Source: Gammaproteobacteria bacterium Ga0077554 (GTDB lineage Bacteria; Pseudomonadota; Gammaproteobacteria; Ga0077554; Ga007554). Taken from it: a stretch of 64,000 bases of DNA. The translations under genes and the position numbers were made by a program. The stretch spans positions 44,981 to 108,980 of the forward strand of contig LNFF01000019.1 of NCBI GenBank assembly GCA_001464585.1, read 5' to 3'. How positions within the stretch are numbered: position 1 is the stretch's first letter; every line of letters begins with the position of its first letter. Shown here piece by piece: positions 24,990-35,389 of the stretch. Below the pieces are notes generated by a model. That model did no database searches, was not told the DNA's origin, and saw nothing but the letters and a program-made list of their open reading frames with translations.

Positions 24990-26519
24990 TTATTTGGCGT
25001 AGTTGAAGATGATATTGACCCTGCGGTTTTCCTGCTGCTCCTCTAAAGTAGTACCGTAGGTGAGACGTCGGGTCTGGCCGAATCCCACTGCGGAAAGCCG
25101 CGAACGAGCGATACCCAAGTTATCCACCAGGTAATTCACCACGTTCTGCGCGCGGCGTTGGGAGTGTTCCATCACCATCTCGGAGGACATCGGCTGCTTA
25201 CCGGCGAGTTTGTTGGCGTGCCCTTCCACCGTTGCGGTGACGGAGGGATTCGCTTTCATGAAATTCGCCACCTTGCGGAGCTCATCACGGTACTCCGGTT
25301 GAATCTCGGCCTTGTGAGGGTCGAACTCCATTTCCATGGCCATGGTGAGCCTGGCGGGTTTCACGGTGAGCCCCTCGATATCCGTCGCACACGCGATGAC
25401 CGCATCAATACGCCGGTTCATCCGTTTCCCTGCATCGGTACTGTTGTCCGCAACGGGGCGCGTTTCTCCGTACCCTACCGCCGTCAGCCGGGTAGGGGCA
25501 ATCTTGTGGTTATCCACCAGGTAGCTCACCACGCTCTGCGCGCGGTGCTGGGACAGCTCCAGATTTTTCTCAGCCAGCCCTACATTATCGGTGTGGCCCT
25601 CGATCACTGCCGTGGTGTCGGGATATTTCTTCAAGAAGGTTGCCACCACAGCAAGATTTTCCTTCTCTTCACGCTGAATATCGTCCTGGTTAATCTCGAA
25701 CTGGATATCGAGAATGCTGCAGTACTGTTCGCTCTTTGCCCGAATCGGCACCATGACCATTACTGGCGCGGGTACCGGCGCGGGGGCTGCAGTAACGCTG
25801 GGTGTCGCCGAGAGGGCAGGCATCATCGCTTCCGACGCGCGGGCGGGAGCCGGTTTACTCCCGCCGAACATCACGACCAGGCCGAGCGAATACATATTGA
25901 TGTCGCCGTCATTACCCACGGCATCGTTGATGCGATAGCGCTCCCACTCACCGCGCAGCCCAACAGATTCGGTGAGCGCATACTGAAGCCCTAAACCGGT
26001 CTTGTAATTCGTACCCCGCTTGCTGGGGCGGGAATCCATCGGCGTGGCAACGGCTCCGCTGCCACTGAAATTGTCTTTGGCTTCAGCGTAGTTCATGCCG
26101 ACCCGGCCAAACGCTGAAACCCTTTCAGTGAGAGGAAACATGCCGACCACATCGAGATTCAAACCTTTGAGCCTGATTGTGCCATTCAGTGTTCCCGCTG
26201 GTACGGTAGTTGCCGTATAGCCGAACTGCCCCAGGTTAAAGTAGCCGCCTTCAAGCGCAAAATACTTGTTAAATTTATATCCACCAAAAATCTTGATGGC
26301 GCTGTCAGTGTCGTTATTGGAAATCGAGGTCGTGGTAAAACCTGATCCCAACAGTTGGTCGGCGATACGCTCATTATCAATTTCCGCACTCGACTGACCA
26401 ACGCTGAATCCACCCAGCCAACCGGAATCAGCCGCCACCGCAAGGGGTGCGTTGATTACGGCACAACTCACCAGACTCAGTGTCCCTACAGCTTTAGCTA
26501 CTCGTTTAATATTTTTCAT
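24990..26519 (-). CDS. OmpA/OprF-type outer membrane protein with two OmpA domains
   Basis: A 509-residue outer-membrane protein. Signal peptide (cleaved near LAVAA-DS), then an eight-strand OmpA-like beta-barrel (about 30-215; GWLGGFSVGQSSA, FALEGGYFNLG, NYKTGLGLQYAL), an Ala/Pro linker (about 225-260) and two successive OmpA-like peptidoglycan-binding domains: 280-390 (EGHTDNVGLAEKNLELSQHRA, NRRIDAV) and 405-509 (EGHANKLAGKQ, HSQRRAQNVV, NRRVNIIF). In the second the key Asp of GHTD is Asn (GHAN), so peptidoglycan binding there may be weakened. The ATG at 26519 has SD GGAGAAAA; an upstream ATG would add 19 residues. Confidence 0.88.
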   Translation of the reverse strand: MKNIKRVAKAVGTLSLVSCAVINAPLAVAADSGWLGGFSVGQSSAEIDNERIADQLLGSGFTTTSISNNDTDSAIKIFGGYKFNKYFALEGGYFNLGQFGYTATTVPAGTLNGTIRLKGLNLDVVGMFPLTERVSAFGRVGMNYAEAKDNFSGSGAVATPMDSRPSKRGTNYKTGLGLQYALTESVGLRGEWERYRINDAVGNDGDINMYSLGLVVMFGGSKPAPARASEAMMPALSATPSVTAAPAPVPAPVMVMVPIRAKSEQYCSILDIQFEINQDDIQREEKENLAVVATFLKKYPDTTAVIEGHTDNVGLAEKNLELSQHRAQSVVSYLVDNHKIAPTRLTAVGYGETRPVADNSTDAGKRMNRRIDAVIACATDIEGLTVKPARLTMAMEMEFDPHKAEIQPEYRDELRKVANFMKANPSVTATVEGHANKLAGKQPMSSEMVMEHSQRRAQNVVNYLVDNLGIARSRLSAVGFGQTRRLTYGTTLEEQQENRRVNIIFNYAK

Positions 26520-26589
26520 TTTTTTCTCCAAAATAACATGGGTAGCACTCATCGTATGCCACCTATTTAAAGTCATCCATTTACGGTTT

Positions 26590-26611
26590 GCTCCCCCTGT
26601 AAAGAGGGAGC
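26590..26611 (-). terminator. Stem-loop downstream of the DUF3494 gene
   Basis: GCTCCC/GGGAGC stem with a 10-base loop in the 150-base gap between the DUF3494 stop and the porin start. Short and without a long T-run; moderate support. Confidence 0.4.
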
Positions 26612-26668
26612 ATCCAAATAGTTACTGCTGTAGCTTGTGCTGCGCTCGCATCGAATGTGTTGCGGCGC

Positions 26669-27973
26669 TTACAGCGGACAACCATTACCCGGCACGGAAA
26701 CCACGTTAGCATCAAAGGTAAACGCGCCGCTGGCGGTCACTGCCCCTGCCAGCAATCTGCCACACGACGTTGAGTTAGTGCCCATCGTGATAGTGGTATC
26801 AGCCAGGATATTTCCTTGAAACAGCGCGTAGGTACCAATAGTCGCTGAACTACCGACCTGCCACCAGACATTGGAGGCCTTGGCGCCATTGATCAACCTG
26901 ATTTCGCTTGCGGGCGCACCAGGAGCGCCGGCCGCCGTGGTGAGCGCAGAGGGCGCCTGGAAGACAAACTGGGCATTCGCATCGCCTTGACCATCCAGTG
27001 TGAGCACGCCTGTTACGCCAATTGTCGAAGCTGTCGCGGATATATAAACGCCGGGGGACAGCGTAGCATTGCCAGCACAACCTACACCTGCACCCGCGCC
27101 ACCGCTACTGCCAATAGTTCCGCATCCCAACACCGTAGCCCCTGGCAGGCTCGCGGGCGTAATGCTGTTATACGCTGCGAGCAAGTCGGCTTTGATCGCG
27201 CCTGACGTGGCGCCCGCATCGGGAAATAAGGGACTGATCACCGTGCCGGTGCGTGTTGGAGCCGTGCCTGCGCAAAGACCAAAGCCGCCCGCTGCGTCCA
27301 CTGTCACCGCATTACACGTCGCGGTTGGATCCAGCACTACATCACCATTAATCGTAGTAGCACCGATGTTACTAACTCCGGCAGCAGACGCGATGGCGAA
27401 GGGCGCAGCCAATCCAAGATTTACCGGCGCAACACCTGTCGCGGCAGAAATAGCTGTCTTGAAATTCCATGCATGGCTACAGGCAAGCGCAGCACCTGCG
27501 GCACTGGTGACAGTCCCCTGGGCAATAACTGCCGTATAAGAAGTATCGACGAGAAGTGCTGATGATGTCGTTAAGGTTGCCACCTTTGTGGCGGCGTTAT
27601 AGTTCACCGATGCGGGGATGAGAGTAACGCCACCCACAGGTGTCAACGTAAAAGTGGTGGCGTTGATGGTTGCGGCATTCATCGCTACATCGAAGGTGGC
27701 GCTGATCGCTTTACCGCTGTTAGCGACACCTGTCGTGCTGGTCGTGACAAACTGGTTGCCATGAGTAGGGTCTGATAAAGTCACCGTAGGGCCTGAAGCG
27801 GCATTACATACAGCGCCCGGGATGATTGCACCCGCCGGTGCGCCGGGGATAATTCCGCCAATGCCCCCACCTAAAATTGGATCGTCTCCACCACCACATC
27901 CCGTCACAAAAGCGACCAGCAGTAATGGCATCGACCACGTCAGTGGCTTGAAAAAGCCTCCAGATATATTCAT
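26669..27973 (-). CDS. Lipoprotein with Ig-like and DUF3494 (ice-binding-like) domains
   Basis: A 434-residue surface lipoprotein: signal with lipobox FVTGC (Cys about residue 26), a Gly-rich tether (GGGDDPILGGGIGG), a bacterial Ig-like (Big_5-type) domain (about 62-172; PTHGNQFVTTSTTGVANSGKAI..TFDVAMNAATINATTFTLTP) and a DUF3494 beta-helix (about 180-434; LGLAAPFAIASAAGVSNIGATTINGDVV, ADLLAAYNSI, LSPGVYISAT, FVFQAPSALT, NVWWQVGSSATIGTYALFQGNILADTTITM). DUF3494 includes ice-binding adhesins, but many members are adhesins without proven ice activity. Rich in Ala, Gly, Thr. Confidence 0.85.
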   Translation of the reverse strand: MNISGGFFKPLTWSMPLLLVAFVTGCGGGDDPILGGGIGGIIPGAPAGAIIPGAVCNAASGPTVTLSDPTHGNQFVTTSTTGVANSGKAISATFDVAMNAATINATTFTLTPVGGVTLIPASVNYNAATKVATLTTSSALLVDTSYTAVIAQGTVTSAAGAALACSHAWNFKTAISAATGVAPVNLGLAAPFAIASAAGVSNIGATTINGDVVLDPTATCNAVTVDAAGGFGLCAGTAPTRTGTVISPLFPDAGATSGAIKADLLAAYNSITPASLPGATVLGCGTIGSSGGAGAGVGCAGNATLSPGVYISATASTIGVTGVLTLDGQGDANAQFVFQAPSALTTAAGAPGAPASEIRLINGAKASNVWWQVGSSATIGTYALFQGNILADTTITMGTNSTSCGRLLAGAVTASGAFTFDANVVSVPGNGCPL

Positions 27974-28301
27974 GTTTTTATCCTTTAATTATAGGCTGCA
28001 GTAAAGCGTTGACATGCCGCCGCTGCATTGCGGCTGCGAATTAATGTAGACGGTATGCGGCACTGCGGTTTTGAAGACGAGCATCGCAAGCAGGACTATC
28101 CTCCTTTCCCGCAAGATGTTCTGTGCGTTTGCGTACCTAGCAAAAATAAGATTATAGTATTGGCTCTAGACATGCTTAAACACATCCGGCAGGCGCTACA
28201 TTTTTTCTTAGCAAGAAATCATGTTTCCAGTCTATTGCCCCCTGTTCCACTAGACACGACACCTGCGCCAACTTCCTCACCATCATAGGGAATCATCTTC
28301 A
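27974..28301. other. Intergenic region, nothing recognised
   Basis: The 328 bases between the divergent DUF3494 and P-type ATPase genes must hold both promoters. No RNA gene, repeat or further reading frame is convincing. Confidence 0.5.
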
Positions 28302-31037
28302 ATGAATACACCGGAAAAAACCTGCGTCTGGCATGCGCTTGCAATTGATAAAGCGCTTGAAACCAGCGGCGTTGATTCCGCGCAAGGATTAAATTCATCT
28401 GAGGTAGCACAGCGCGCAGCAACGCACGGGGCTAACCGGCTCACCGAAGCGCCGCCGCGTTCCCCGTGGTTAATGCTGCTGGATCAATTCAAAAGTGTTT
28501 TGATCTTGATTCTGATTGGCGCTGCGTTGCTGGCAGGGGCGATTGGCGATATCACGGATGCGATAATAATTCTAATGGTGGTGCTGTTTAACTGCGCACT
28601 GGGTTTCTACCAGGAATACCGCGCCGAACGCAGTCTGGCGGCGCTCAAAAAAATGCTGGCGCTTACGGCACGGGTGAGGCGCGACGGACACATCAGCGAG
28701 ATTCCTGCCGATGCGTTGGTGCCCGGCGACATGGTGCTGCTTGAAGCAGGCAACCGCGTGCCCGCCGACGGCCGTCTGATCACGGCGCACAGCGTTGAAA
28801 TCGACGAATCGGCGCTAACCGGGGAATCCCACCCCGTCAGCAAACACACGGCACCGCTTAACCTTGCAGGGGGCAGCGCAGACGTGCCCCTGGCGGAACG
28901 CTTCAACATGGCTTTCATGAATTCGGTGGTGACACGCGGCCGCGCCGAGCTACTGATTACCGCCACTGGCATGAACACCGAGATGGGGCGCCTGGCAAGC
29001 CTGCTGGAAACCACCCAGGAAGCGCCAACTCCGCTGCAAGCCCAGTTAAGCCAGTTGGGTAAGCGTCTGGCGATGATCGCCGGCGCAGCAGTGCTGCTGA
29101 TCCTCGTGCTCGGCCTGCTGCGCGGCGAGAATCTGGCCGACATCATTCTCACCGCCATCGCCCTCGCAGTCGCGGCCATTCCTGAAGGCTTGCCTGCGGT
29201 GGTCACGGTGACACTCGCCATCGGCATGTACCGCATGTCACAGCACGGTGCGATTGTGAAACGCCTTGCCGCCGTGGAAACCCTGGGTTGCACCGCCGTG
29301 ATCTGCACTGACAAAACCGGCACGCTAACGCTCAATCAAATGACAGCACGCGCCTTTTTTTACCAAGGGCGACAGTTTAGCGTCAACGGTGAAGGCTATC
29401 ACCCCACCGGCACCATTCTTGCCGATGATAGCGCCCCACTGCCCGATCTCACGCCGCTGCTGCTGCCAGCGGCACTGTGCAATGACAGCCAGGTGAATAA
29501 CGGCCAGCTCATTGGCGACCCCACCGAAGGCGCGCTGCTGGTGCTGGCCGCTAAAAGCGGCATCGATCTCAGCGAAGCACAGCGGCGCTGGCCGCGCAGT
29601 GCAGAAATCCCCTTCGACGCCACCCACAAATTCATGGCGACCTTTCACTATGACGGCGACCAGGTGCGCATCTTCGTCAAAGGCGCGCCCGATATACTCT
29701 TGCAGCATTGCACCACGATTGCAAAGGTGGACAGCGTAGAACCTCTGAGTGAAACTCTCCGGCAACACCTGCACCAGCAAAACGAAGATCTCGCCAGGCG
29801 CGGACTGCGGGTGCTGGCCGTCGCCTCACGCACTCTGGCACTGGCGCCTGGGGCAACACCCAGCTTCAATCCGGCAGGCAATCTTTTTGACTATCTGCAA
29901 GAACTCACCTTCATCGGCCTGATCGGCCTCATGGATCCCCCACGACCCGAGGCACGCGATGCCATTGCACTATGCAAAAAAGCGGGCATCGCCGTGAAAA
30001 TGATCACTGGCGATCAGAAAATCACCGCCGCCGCCATCGGTCAAGAACTGGGACTCAATGGGGACATCATCACTGGCAGTGAATTAGAGCAATTAGACGC
30101 CCAAACACTGGCTCTGCGTATTCCCCACATCGCCATTTTTGCGCGTACCAGCCCCGAGCAAAAAGTTAAAATCGTGCGCGCCTTACAGCAAGACGGCCAG
30201 GTCGTCGCCATGACTGGCGACGGCGTCAACGATGCCCCTGCCCTGAAAAGCGCCGATATCGGCGTGGCCATGGGCAGCGGCACCGAGGTCAGCAAAGAAG
30301 CCGCCAGCCTGATTCTCACCGACGACAACTTTGCCACCATCGTCCACACCGTGCGCGAAGGGCGCGCCATATACGACAACATCGTAAAATTCGTGCGCTT
30401 CCAACTTTCCACCAACATGGGGGCGCTGCTTACCGTAGTTAGCGCGCCGTTTTTCGGCCTGCCCATTCCCTTCAGCCCGATCCAGATCCTGTGGATCAAC
30501 ATCATCATGGATGGCCCACCCGCCCTCGCGCTGGGTGTCGACCCGCCGCGCCCCGGCCTCATGGAAGAACCGCCGCGTGACCCCAAGGCGCACATCCTCA
30601 CCCTGCAACGCCTCGGCAAACTGCTGGCCTACGGCGCCACCATGGCCATAGGGACACTCGGCATCCTGTATTACGGCCTGAGCCAGATTGAAACAGGCGG
30701 CACAGGAGATGTTGACTCAGGGCGGGCACACGCCCTCACCCTTGCCTTCACTACCTTTGTGCTGTTCCAGTTTTTCAATGTATTCAATGCGCGTGCCGAA
30801 CATGGCTCGGCATTCACGCAAAACTTTTTCAGCAATGGCAAACTATGGCTGGCCTTGGCTGGCGTGCTCATCATGCAGGGGTTGGCTGTCCATTGGCCGC
30901 CCGCACAAGCCATTTTCCACACCACTGCGCTCTCTATGGTGGACTGGGGCATCGCAGTCGCGGTTTCCTCATCGGTACTCTGGCTCGAAGAGGCGCGTAA
31001 ATTGCTGGTACGCATTTTTCGGTCGCCTGCCATCTGA
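28302..31037 (+). CDS. P-type cation ATPase, SERCA-like (P2A)
   Basis: A 911-residue membrane pump. N-terminal cation-ATPase domain, actuator TGES (about residue 174), M4 VAAIPEGLPAVV (Glu of the Ca site), phosphorylation site CTDKTGTLTLNQM (about 336), KGAPDILL nucleotide domain, TGDGVNDAPALKSADIGVAMG hinge, M6 ILWINIIMDGPPALALG (Asn and Asp at the positions that bind Ca in SERCA). This pattern suits Ca2+ export; Na+, Mn2+ or mixed transport cannot be excluded. The C-terminal cation-ATPase domain has the usual four helices. SD AGGGA. Stands alone. Confidence 0.9.
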   Translation: MNTPEKTCVWHALAIDKALETSGVDSAQGLNSSEVAQRAATHGANRLTEAPPRSPWLMLLDQFKSVLILILIGAALLAGAIGDITDAIIILMVVLFNCALGFYQEYRAERSLAALKKMLALTARVRRDGHISEIPADALVPGDMVLLEAGNRVPADGRLITAHSVEIDESALTGESHPVSKHTAPLNLAGGSADVPLAERFNMAFMNSVVTRGRAELLITATGMNTEMGRLASLLETTQEAPTPLQAQLSQLGKRLAMIAGAAVLLILVLGLLRGENLADIILTAIALAVAAIPEGLPAVVTVTLAIGMYRMSQHGAIVKRLAAVETLGCTAVICTDKTGTLTLNQMTARAFFYQGRQFSVNGEGYHPTGTILADDSAPLPDLTPLLLPAALCNDSQVNNGQLIGDPTEGALLVLAAKSGIDLSEAQRRWPRSAEIPFDATHKFMATFHYDGDQVRIFVKGAPDILLQHCTTIAKVDSVEPLSETLRQHLHQQNEDLARRGLRVLAVASRTLALAPGATPSFNPAGNLFDYLQELTFIGLIGLMDPPRPEARDAIALCKKAGIAVKMITGDQKITAAAIGQELGLNGDIITGSELEQLDAQTLALRIPHIAIFARTSPEQKVKIVRALQQDGQVVAMTGDGVNDAPALKSADIGVAMGSGTEVSKEAASLILTDDNFATIVHTVREGRAIYDNIVKFVRFQLSTNMGALLTVVSAPFFGLPIPFSPIQILWINIIMDGPPALALGVDPPRPGLMEEPPRDPKAHILTLQRLGKLLAYGATMAIGTLGILYYGLSQIETGGTGDVDSGRAHALTLAFTTFVLFQFFNVFNARAEHGSAFTQNFFSNGKLWLALAGVLIMQGLAVHWPPAQAIFHTTALSMVDWGIAVAVSSSVLWLEEARKLLVRIFRSPAI

Positions 31038-31302
31038 TTAGCCAGTGCAAAACCGTGATTGTTGCCAGCGCCGGTTTCTACTATCGCTCATCGCTGGATT
31101 GAGCGTCAGTTTCTATGTGTTCGATCTGCCCCTAATGGTTTTACGCGAAATGAGTGGCAAACCGGGACTCGCGGTAAACCCTCCACCAGGAATTATGTAA
31201 TGTCACACTTAATGTGGTACATTAAAAACTTAGACTAGGTTTAAGCAATATTATGTGTTTTAAAAGCCAGCGTTTTTAATGCGTCCACAGGAGACCGCCG
31301 AC

Positions 31303-31596
31303 ATGTCCGCAGCCAAAGACCCCGTGAAACCCTCTTCACGCAAACCCACCCTGCCCTCGGCCAGCGAAACAAAAGTTGCCGCCAGCAATGCCACGAAAAA
31401 AAGTGCCGCGCCCAAAGCCAGTAAAAAACCGCCTACGGATAACCCTAAACAGATTACACTGACCCCCGAAGAGCGATACCGCATGATCGCGGTCGCGGCC
31501 TATTACCGCGCCGAAACACGTGGATTCATAGGTGGTGATCCCGCGCAGGATTGGGCAGATGCAGAAGCAGAAGTAGAACGGTTAATCGGCAAATAA
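31303..31596 (+). CDS. DUF2934 domain protein
   Basis: A 97-residue protein: Lys/Ala/Pro/Ser-rich disordered N-terminal half (like histone-H1-type tails), then a DUF2934 domain (EERYRMIAVAAYYRAETRGFIGGDPAQDWADAEAEVERL). Function unknown; DUF2934 often follows basic tails. The ATG at 31303 has SD AGGAGA; an in-frame ATG at 31279 is poorer. It lies 265 bases after the P-type ATPase. Confidence 0.85.
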   Translation: MSAAKDPVKPSSRKPTLPSASETKVAASNATKKSAAPKASKKPPTDNPKQITLTPEERYRMIAVAAYYRAETRGFIGGDPAQDWADAEAEVERLIGK

Positions 31597-31660
31597 AGAT
31601 TGTTACTGCGGGTTAATGCACATCACAGGCATGCGAAATGTCTGATAGGTTCTCTTGAAC

Positions 31661-32137
31661 TTAAAACAATAGGCCGATGCCTATCTGAAAATTGGTAGGG
31701 TTGTTATCATCAAGGTAACGCTCATAACTGAACGAAAAAATCAGGCGGTCTGCCAAGGTCTTGCGTTGCGCACGCTCAGGAAACTCAAAGTATCCTTTCA
31801 TCAACTGTTTCGCGCTTACATCGCTACGCAATTTTATCAACGAACCCGCATTGCCCATGCCAAACTGCAATTGCAACGCGCCGCCTACACCCAATCCCAA
31901 ATAAAAATTATTGATGGATTTTTCGTTAAAGGATTTATGTTCAAAGCCGCCATTCACTAACACCAGCGCGGCATTGGCGCTCACTGCAAACCCATTACCA
32001 TATTGCTCGGAACTGGCATAGCTCGCCGTACCTACATAACCATACCACTGCTCGAAATCCATGGTGACAAAGCCATACGCAGGTCTAACGCCTAACAACA
32101 AGCCAGCCATGGTCAATACAAATAAATGTTTTTTCAT
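31661..32137 (-). CDS. Small predicted outer membrane protein
   Basis: A 158-residue protein with a signal peptide (MKKHLFVLTMAGLLLG..AYG). The mature part alternates polar and aromatic residues as in beta-strands (SINNFYLGLGVGGALQLQFGMG, RLIFSFSYERYL) and ends in Phe (IGIGLLF), as outer-membrane barrels do. No family recognised. It lies downstream of nuoN on the same strand with a 73-base gap, so may be read through from the complex I operon. Confidence 0.6.
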   Translation of the reverse strand: MKKHLFVLTMAGLLLGVRPAYGFVTMDFEQWYGYVGTASYASSEQYGNGFAVSANAALVLVNGGFEHKSFNEKSINNFYLGLGVGGALQLQFGMGNAGSLIKLRSDVSAKQLMKGYFEFPERAQRKTLADRLIFSFSYERYLDDNNPTNFQIGIGLLF

Positions 32138-32210
32138 GGGCGATTAACGACACTATTTTCCATTAAGGGCACCCCCCACCCAAGCGGGACATCACGCCTG
32201 CAGGAAAATG

Positions 32211-33656
32211 CTACTTCATAGCCTCTACGCATAACACTGATAATGCGCCAGGGAAGACACCCAATGCAAGCACCGCCAGACCATTCGCACTCAATACAAT
32301 GCGCATGTCGAATGCTGGCTTGATGGGTGAGGTATCCTCAGGCTTGTCAAAATACATCAGTTTAACAATGCGCAAATAATAGAACGCGCCAATCACCGAG
32401 AAGATTACCGCCACCACCGCCAGCCACACCATATCCGCACGCACCACGGCTTGCAGCACCGCCAGCTTTGCCCAGAAACCGGCAGACACCGGAATACCCG
32501 CCATCGAAATCATCAGAATCATCATGATAAAGGCAAACCATGGGCTGCGCTCATTCAACCCCTTGAAGTCTTCGAGACGGTCGGCCTCAAAACCGGCGCG
32601 GCTGAGCAGCATAATCATGCCGAAGCCCCCCAGCCCCATCAGCGCATAAATAATGATGTAAAACATCGCCGAGGCATAGCCATTTTCGGTGCCAGCGAGT
32701 ACGCCCAGCAATAAAAAACCAACGTGCGCAATGGTTGAGTACGCCAACATCCGCTTGAGATTACTTTGGGCAATGGCGATGACATTACCTACCGCCATCG
32801 ACAAAATCGCGAGCATCACCAGCATGCCCTGCCATTCCACATGCAACCCGCCCAGACCATCCACCAATAAGCGCATCACCATCGCAAAAGCCGCGATCTT
32901 GGGCGCGGTGCCAATGTAGATCGTGACGCTGGTAGAGGCGCCGTGATACACATCCGGCGCCCACATGTGAAATGGCACGGCACCCAGCTTGAAAGCCAGC
33001 CCCACCACTACAAATACTACCGCAAATTCCAACACCAGATTATCGCCAACATTCTGCGCGACATAAGCGCTGATCTCGCCAATATCCAGGCTACCGGTTA
33101 CGCCATATAGCATCGACATACCGTACAGCAGCATGCCGGAGGCTAATGAACCCAACACAAAATATTTCATCGCGGCTTCGGTCGCGGCAATCGAATCACG
33201 CTGTAAAGCGACCATGGCATACAAGCACAGTGACAACAGTTCCAGGCCAAGATAGAGCGTCAGCAAACTGTGCGCCGACACCATCACCATCATGCCCAGC
33301 ACGCCAAACAGACCCAGCACAAAATATTCGCCATTAAAGAGCTGGCGTGCGCGCAAATAATCACGCGAATACACAAACACCATTAAGACCGCCAGATAAA
33401 TAAATGCCTTGAGCACATCACCCATGGTGTCCCTGACAAAGCTGCCGCCGAAGGTATATTGCGCTTCGCTGGAAGATAAACCCAGCGTCAGCACCATCGC
33501 ACCCACCAGCGTGGCCTGGGCCATTAAATAGGTTACAAACCGATTGCGCTCGCCGACGAAGAGATCGACCAACAACACAATGCAGGCCATGCACAGCACA
33601 AAAATCTCTGGCAGGGCTAACGCAAAATTGGGCATCTCAAAATTCATACTTACCAT
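32211..33656 (-). CDS. nuoN: NADH-quinone oxidoreductase subunit N
   Basis: A 481-residue antiporter-like membrane subunit of complex I (proton translocation). About 14 transmembrane helices; conserved [49 protein letters not shown] (Lys/His helix region), [16 protein letters not shown] and [13 protein letters not shown] are all present. Start is uncertain between 33656 and 33647 ([15 protein letters not shown], the usual opening). Last gene of the nuo operon. Confidence 0.96.
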   Translation of the reverse strand: MVSMNFEMPNFALALPEIFVLCMACIVLLVDLFVGERNRFVTYLMAQATLVGAMVLTLGLSSSEAQYTFGGSFVRDTMGDVLKAFIYLAVLMVFVYSRDYLRARQLFNGEYFVLGLFGVLGMMVMVSAHSLLTLYLGLELLSLCLYAMVALQRDSIAATEAAMKYFVLGSLASGMLLYGMSMLYGVTGSLDIGEISAYVAQNVGDNLVLEFAVVFVVVGLAFKLGAVPFHMWAPDVYHGASTSVTIYIGTAPKIAAFAMVMRLLVDGLGGLHVEWQGMLVMLAILSMAVGNVIAIAQSNLKRMLAYSTIAHVGFLLLGVLAGTENGYASAMFYIIIYALMGLGGFGMIMLLSRAGFEADRLEDFKGLNERSPWFAFIMMILMISMAGIPVSAGFWAKLAVLQAVVRADMVWLAVVAVIFSVIGAFYYLRIVKLMYFDKPEDTSPIKPAFDMRIVLSANGLAVLALGVFPGALSVLCVEAMK

Positions 33657-33715
33657 TAACCTTTAATTTCATGCTTCTTGATCCACACTAATGAAAATTC
33701 TGATGTGCAGCATGT

Positions 33716-33827
33716 TGTCATTTCGACCGCAGGGAGAAATCCTTGTCTCGAGGGAAGCGAGAAATCTTTGGCCCTCCAGGATTTCTGCCCCCGCTTTCGC
33801 GGGTGCTAAAGGCTGCTCGAAATGACA
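33716..33827. repeat. TGTCATTTCGA-type palindromic repeat (nuoM-nuoN gap)
   Basis: Begins TGTCATTTCGACC with AGGGAGAAATC and ends CTCGAAATGACA, enclosing GAGAAATC/GGATTTCT and CCCGCTTTCGCGGG hairpins. Same family as repeats at 37744, 38554, 57653, 57784, 59341 and 60430. It fills the 197-base nuoM-nuoN spacer. Confidence 0.8.
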
Positions 33828-33852
33828 CACATCAGAGCTTCCTGAAATATCA

Positions 33853-35364
33853 TTACAACTTCGACCTAACCGCCTGCTCCAGCAAATGCCCCACTGAGGC
33901 GTGCATGACATCAATCAAGGGTGCAGGCCACAACCCCAGCAATAACACCATCACCGCCAACGAACCCAACACTAATGTCTCGCGTGCATTCAGGTCTTTT
34001 AACTCCGCTACCTGAGGATTGGTCACTTTGCCAAAAATGACGCGCTTCACCATCCATAGGGTGTAAGCCGCGCCCAACACTAACGTGGTACTGGCCAACA
34101 CCGCCACCCAGAAATTGGCTTTGAATGTGGCGAGAATCACCATGAACTCACCGACGAAGCCAGACGTACCGGGCAACCCGGCATTTGCCATGGCGAAAAA
34201 TACCATTAGCCCGGAAAATACCGGCATGGTATTGACCACGCCGCCGTAATCGCTGATGTTGCGGCTGTGCATGCGGTCATACATCACTCCCACGCACAAG
34301 AACAACGCGCCGGAAACAAAACCATGGGAAATCATCTGCACCAGTGCGCCTTCCACACCCATGGCCGCACCCGCCACGCTGTTGGTTTTTTCAAAAATAT
34401 TGAACACCACGAAGAGTCCCAGCGTCACAAAGCCCATGTGCGAAATAGATGAATAGGCGATGAGTTTTTTCATGTCTTCCTGCACCAGCGCCACCATCGC
34501 AATATAGACCACGGCGATCAGGGACAACAGGATAATGAGCCAGTCCAGTTCACGACTGGCATCCGGTACTATCGGCAACATAAAGCGCACGAAGCCATAG
34601 GCGCCGAGCTTCAGCATGATGGCCGCAAGGATCACGGAACCGCCCGTGGGCGCTTCGACGTGCGCGTCCGGCAACCAGGTATGCACTGGCCACATCGGCA
34701 CTTTTACCGCAAAGGCAAGCAGAAAGGCAAAGAACAATACGATCTGCGCATTCATACTGAGACGCATATCATGGAAATCAAGAATCGAGAAACTACCCGA
34801 CTGGAAGTACAGGTATAAAATCGCCACTAACAGCAATACAGACCCAAGGAAAGTATAAAGGAAGAATTTAATCGCCGCGTAGACACGCCGCTGGCCGCCC
34901 CAGATGCCAATGATCAGGAACATTGGCAACAACATGAATTCCCAGAATACGTAGAACAACACGGCGTCAAGCGCGCAAAACACGCCAATCATCAAACCTT
35001 CCATAATCAGGAAAGCCGCCATGTATTGGGAGACGCGGCGCTGGATAACTTCCCAACTCGCAATCACCACCAGCACGGTGGTAAAAGTGGTCAGCAGTAT
35101 CAGCGGCATGGAAATTCCGTCAATACCCAGCGAATAATGGATATTAAAGGTGGGCACCCAGGATGCGCTTTCGGCAAACTGCATCTGGTATGTGCTGCTG
35201 TCAAAGCCGGTGTACAACGGCAGCGATACCAAAAAAGTCAGCAACGCAAATGCCAAGGCCAGCCAGCGCACCAGCACATCATTTTTACCGGCGGCCAGCA
35301 CTAGCAGCCCACCGATGATGGGCAGCCAGATAACGAGGCTCAGAAGCGGGAAATCAGAAAACAT
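33853..35364 (-). CDS. nuoM: NADH-quinone oxidoreductase subunit M
   Basis: A 503-residue proton-pumping membrane subunit. Landmarks: HYSLGIDGISMPLILLT, FYVFWEFMLLPMFLIIGIWGG (helix with the key Glu), FAFLLAFAVKVPMWPVHTWLPDAHVEAPTGGSVILA, LKLGAYGFVRF, KLIAYSSISHMGFV and LPGTSGFVGEF. Length and order (nuoL-M-N) are standard. Confidence 0.97.
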   Translation of the reverse strand: MFSDFPLLSLVIWLPIIGGLLVLAAGKNDVLVRWLALAFALLTFLVSLPLYTGFDSSTYQMQFAESASWVPTFNIHYSLGIDGISMPLILLTTFTTVLVVIASWEVIQRRVSQYMAAFLIMEGLMIGVFCALDAVLFYVFWEFMLLPMFLIIGIWGGQRRVYAAIKFFLYTFLGSVLLLVAILYLYFQSGSFSILDFHDMRLSMNAQIVLFFAFLLAFAVKVPMWPVHTWLPDAHVEAPTGGSVILAAIMLKLGAYGFVRFMLPIVPDASRELDWLIILLSLIAVVYIAMVALVQEDMKKLIAYSSISHMGFVTLGLFVVFNIFEKTNSVAGAAMGVEGALVQMISHGFVSGALFLCVGVMYDRMHSRNISDYGGVVNTMPVFSGLMVFFAMANAGLPGTSGFVGEFMVILATFKANFWVAVLASTTLVLGAAYTLWMVKRVIFGKVTNPQVAELKDLNARETLVLGSLAVMVLLLGLWPAPLIDVMHASVGHLLEQAVRSKL

Positions 35365-35389
35365 GAAACGCTATCCTGCTTATTATTAG

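Noticed and set aside
28302..31037. Heavy-metal (P1B) ATPase
   Set aside because: No CPC motif or metal-binding N-terminal domain; PEGL in M4 and the M6 Asn/Asp fit the P2 type.
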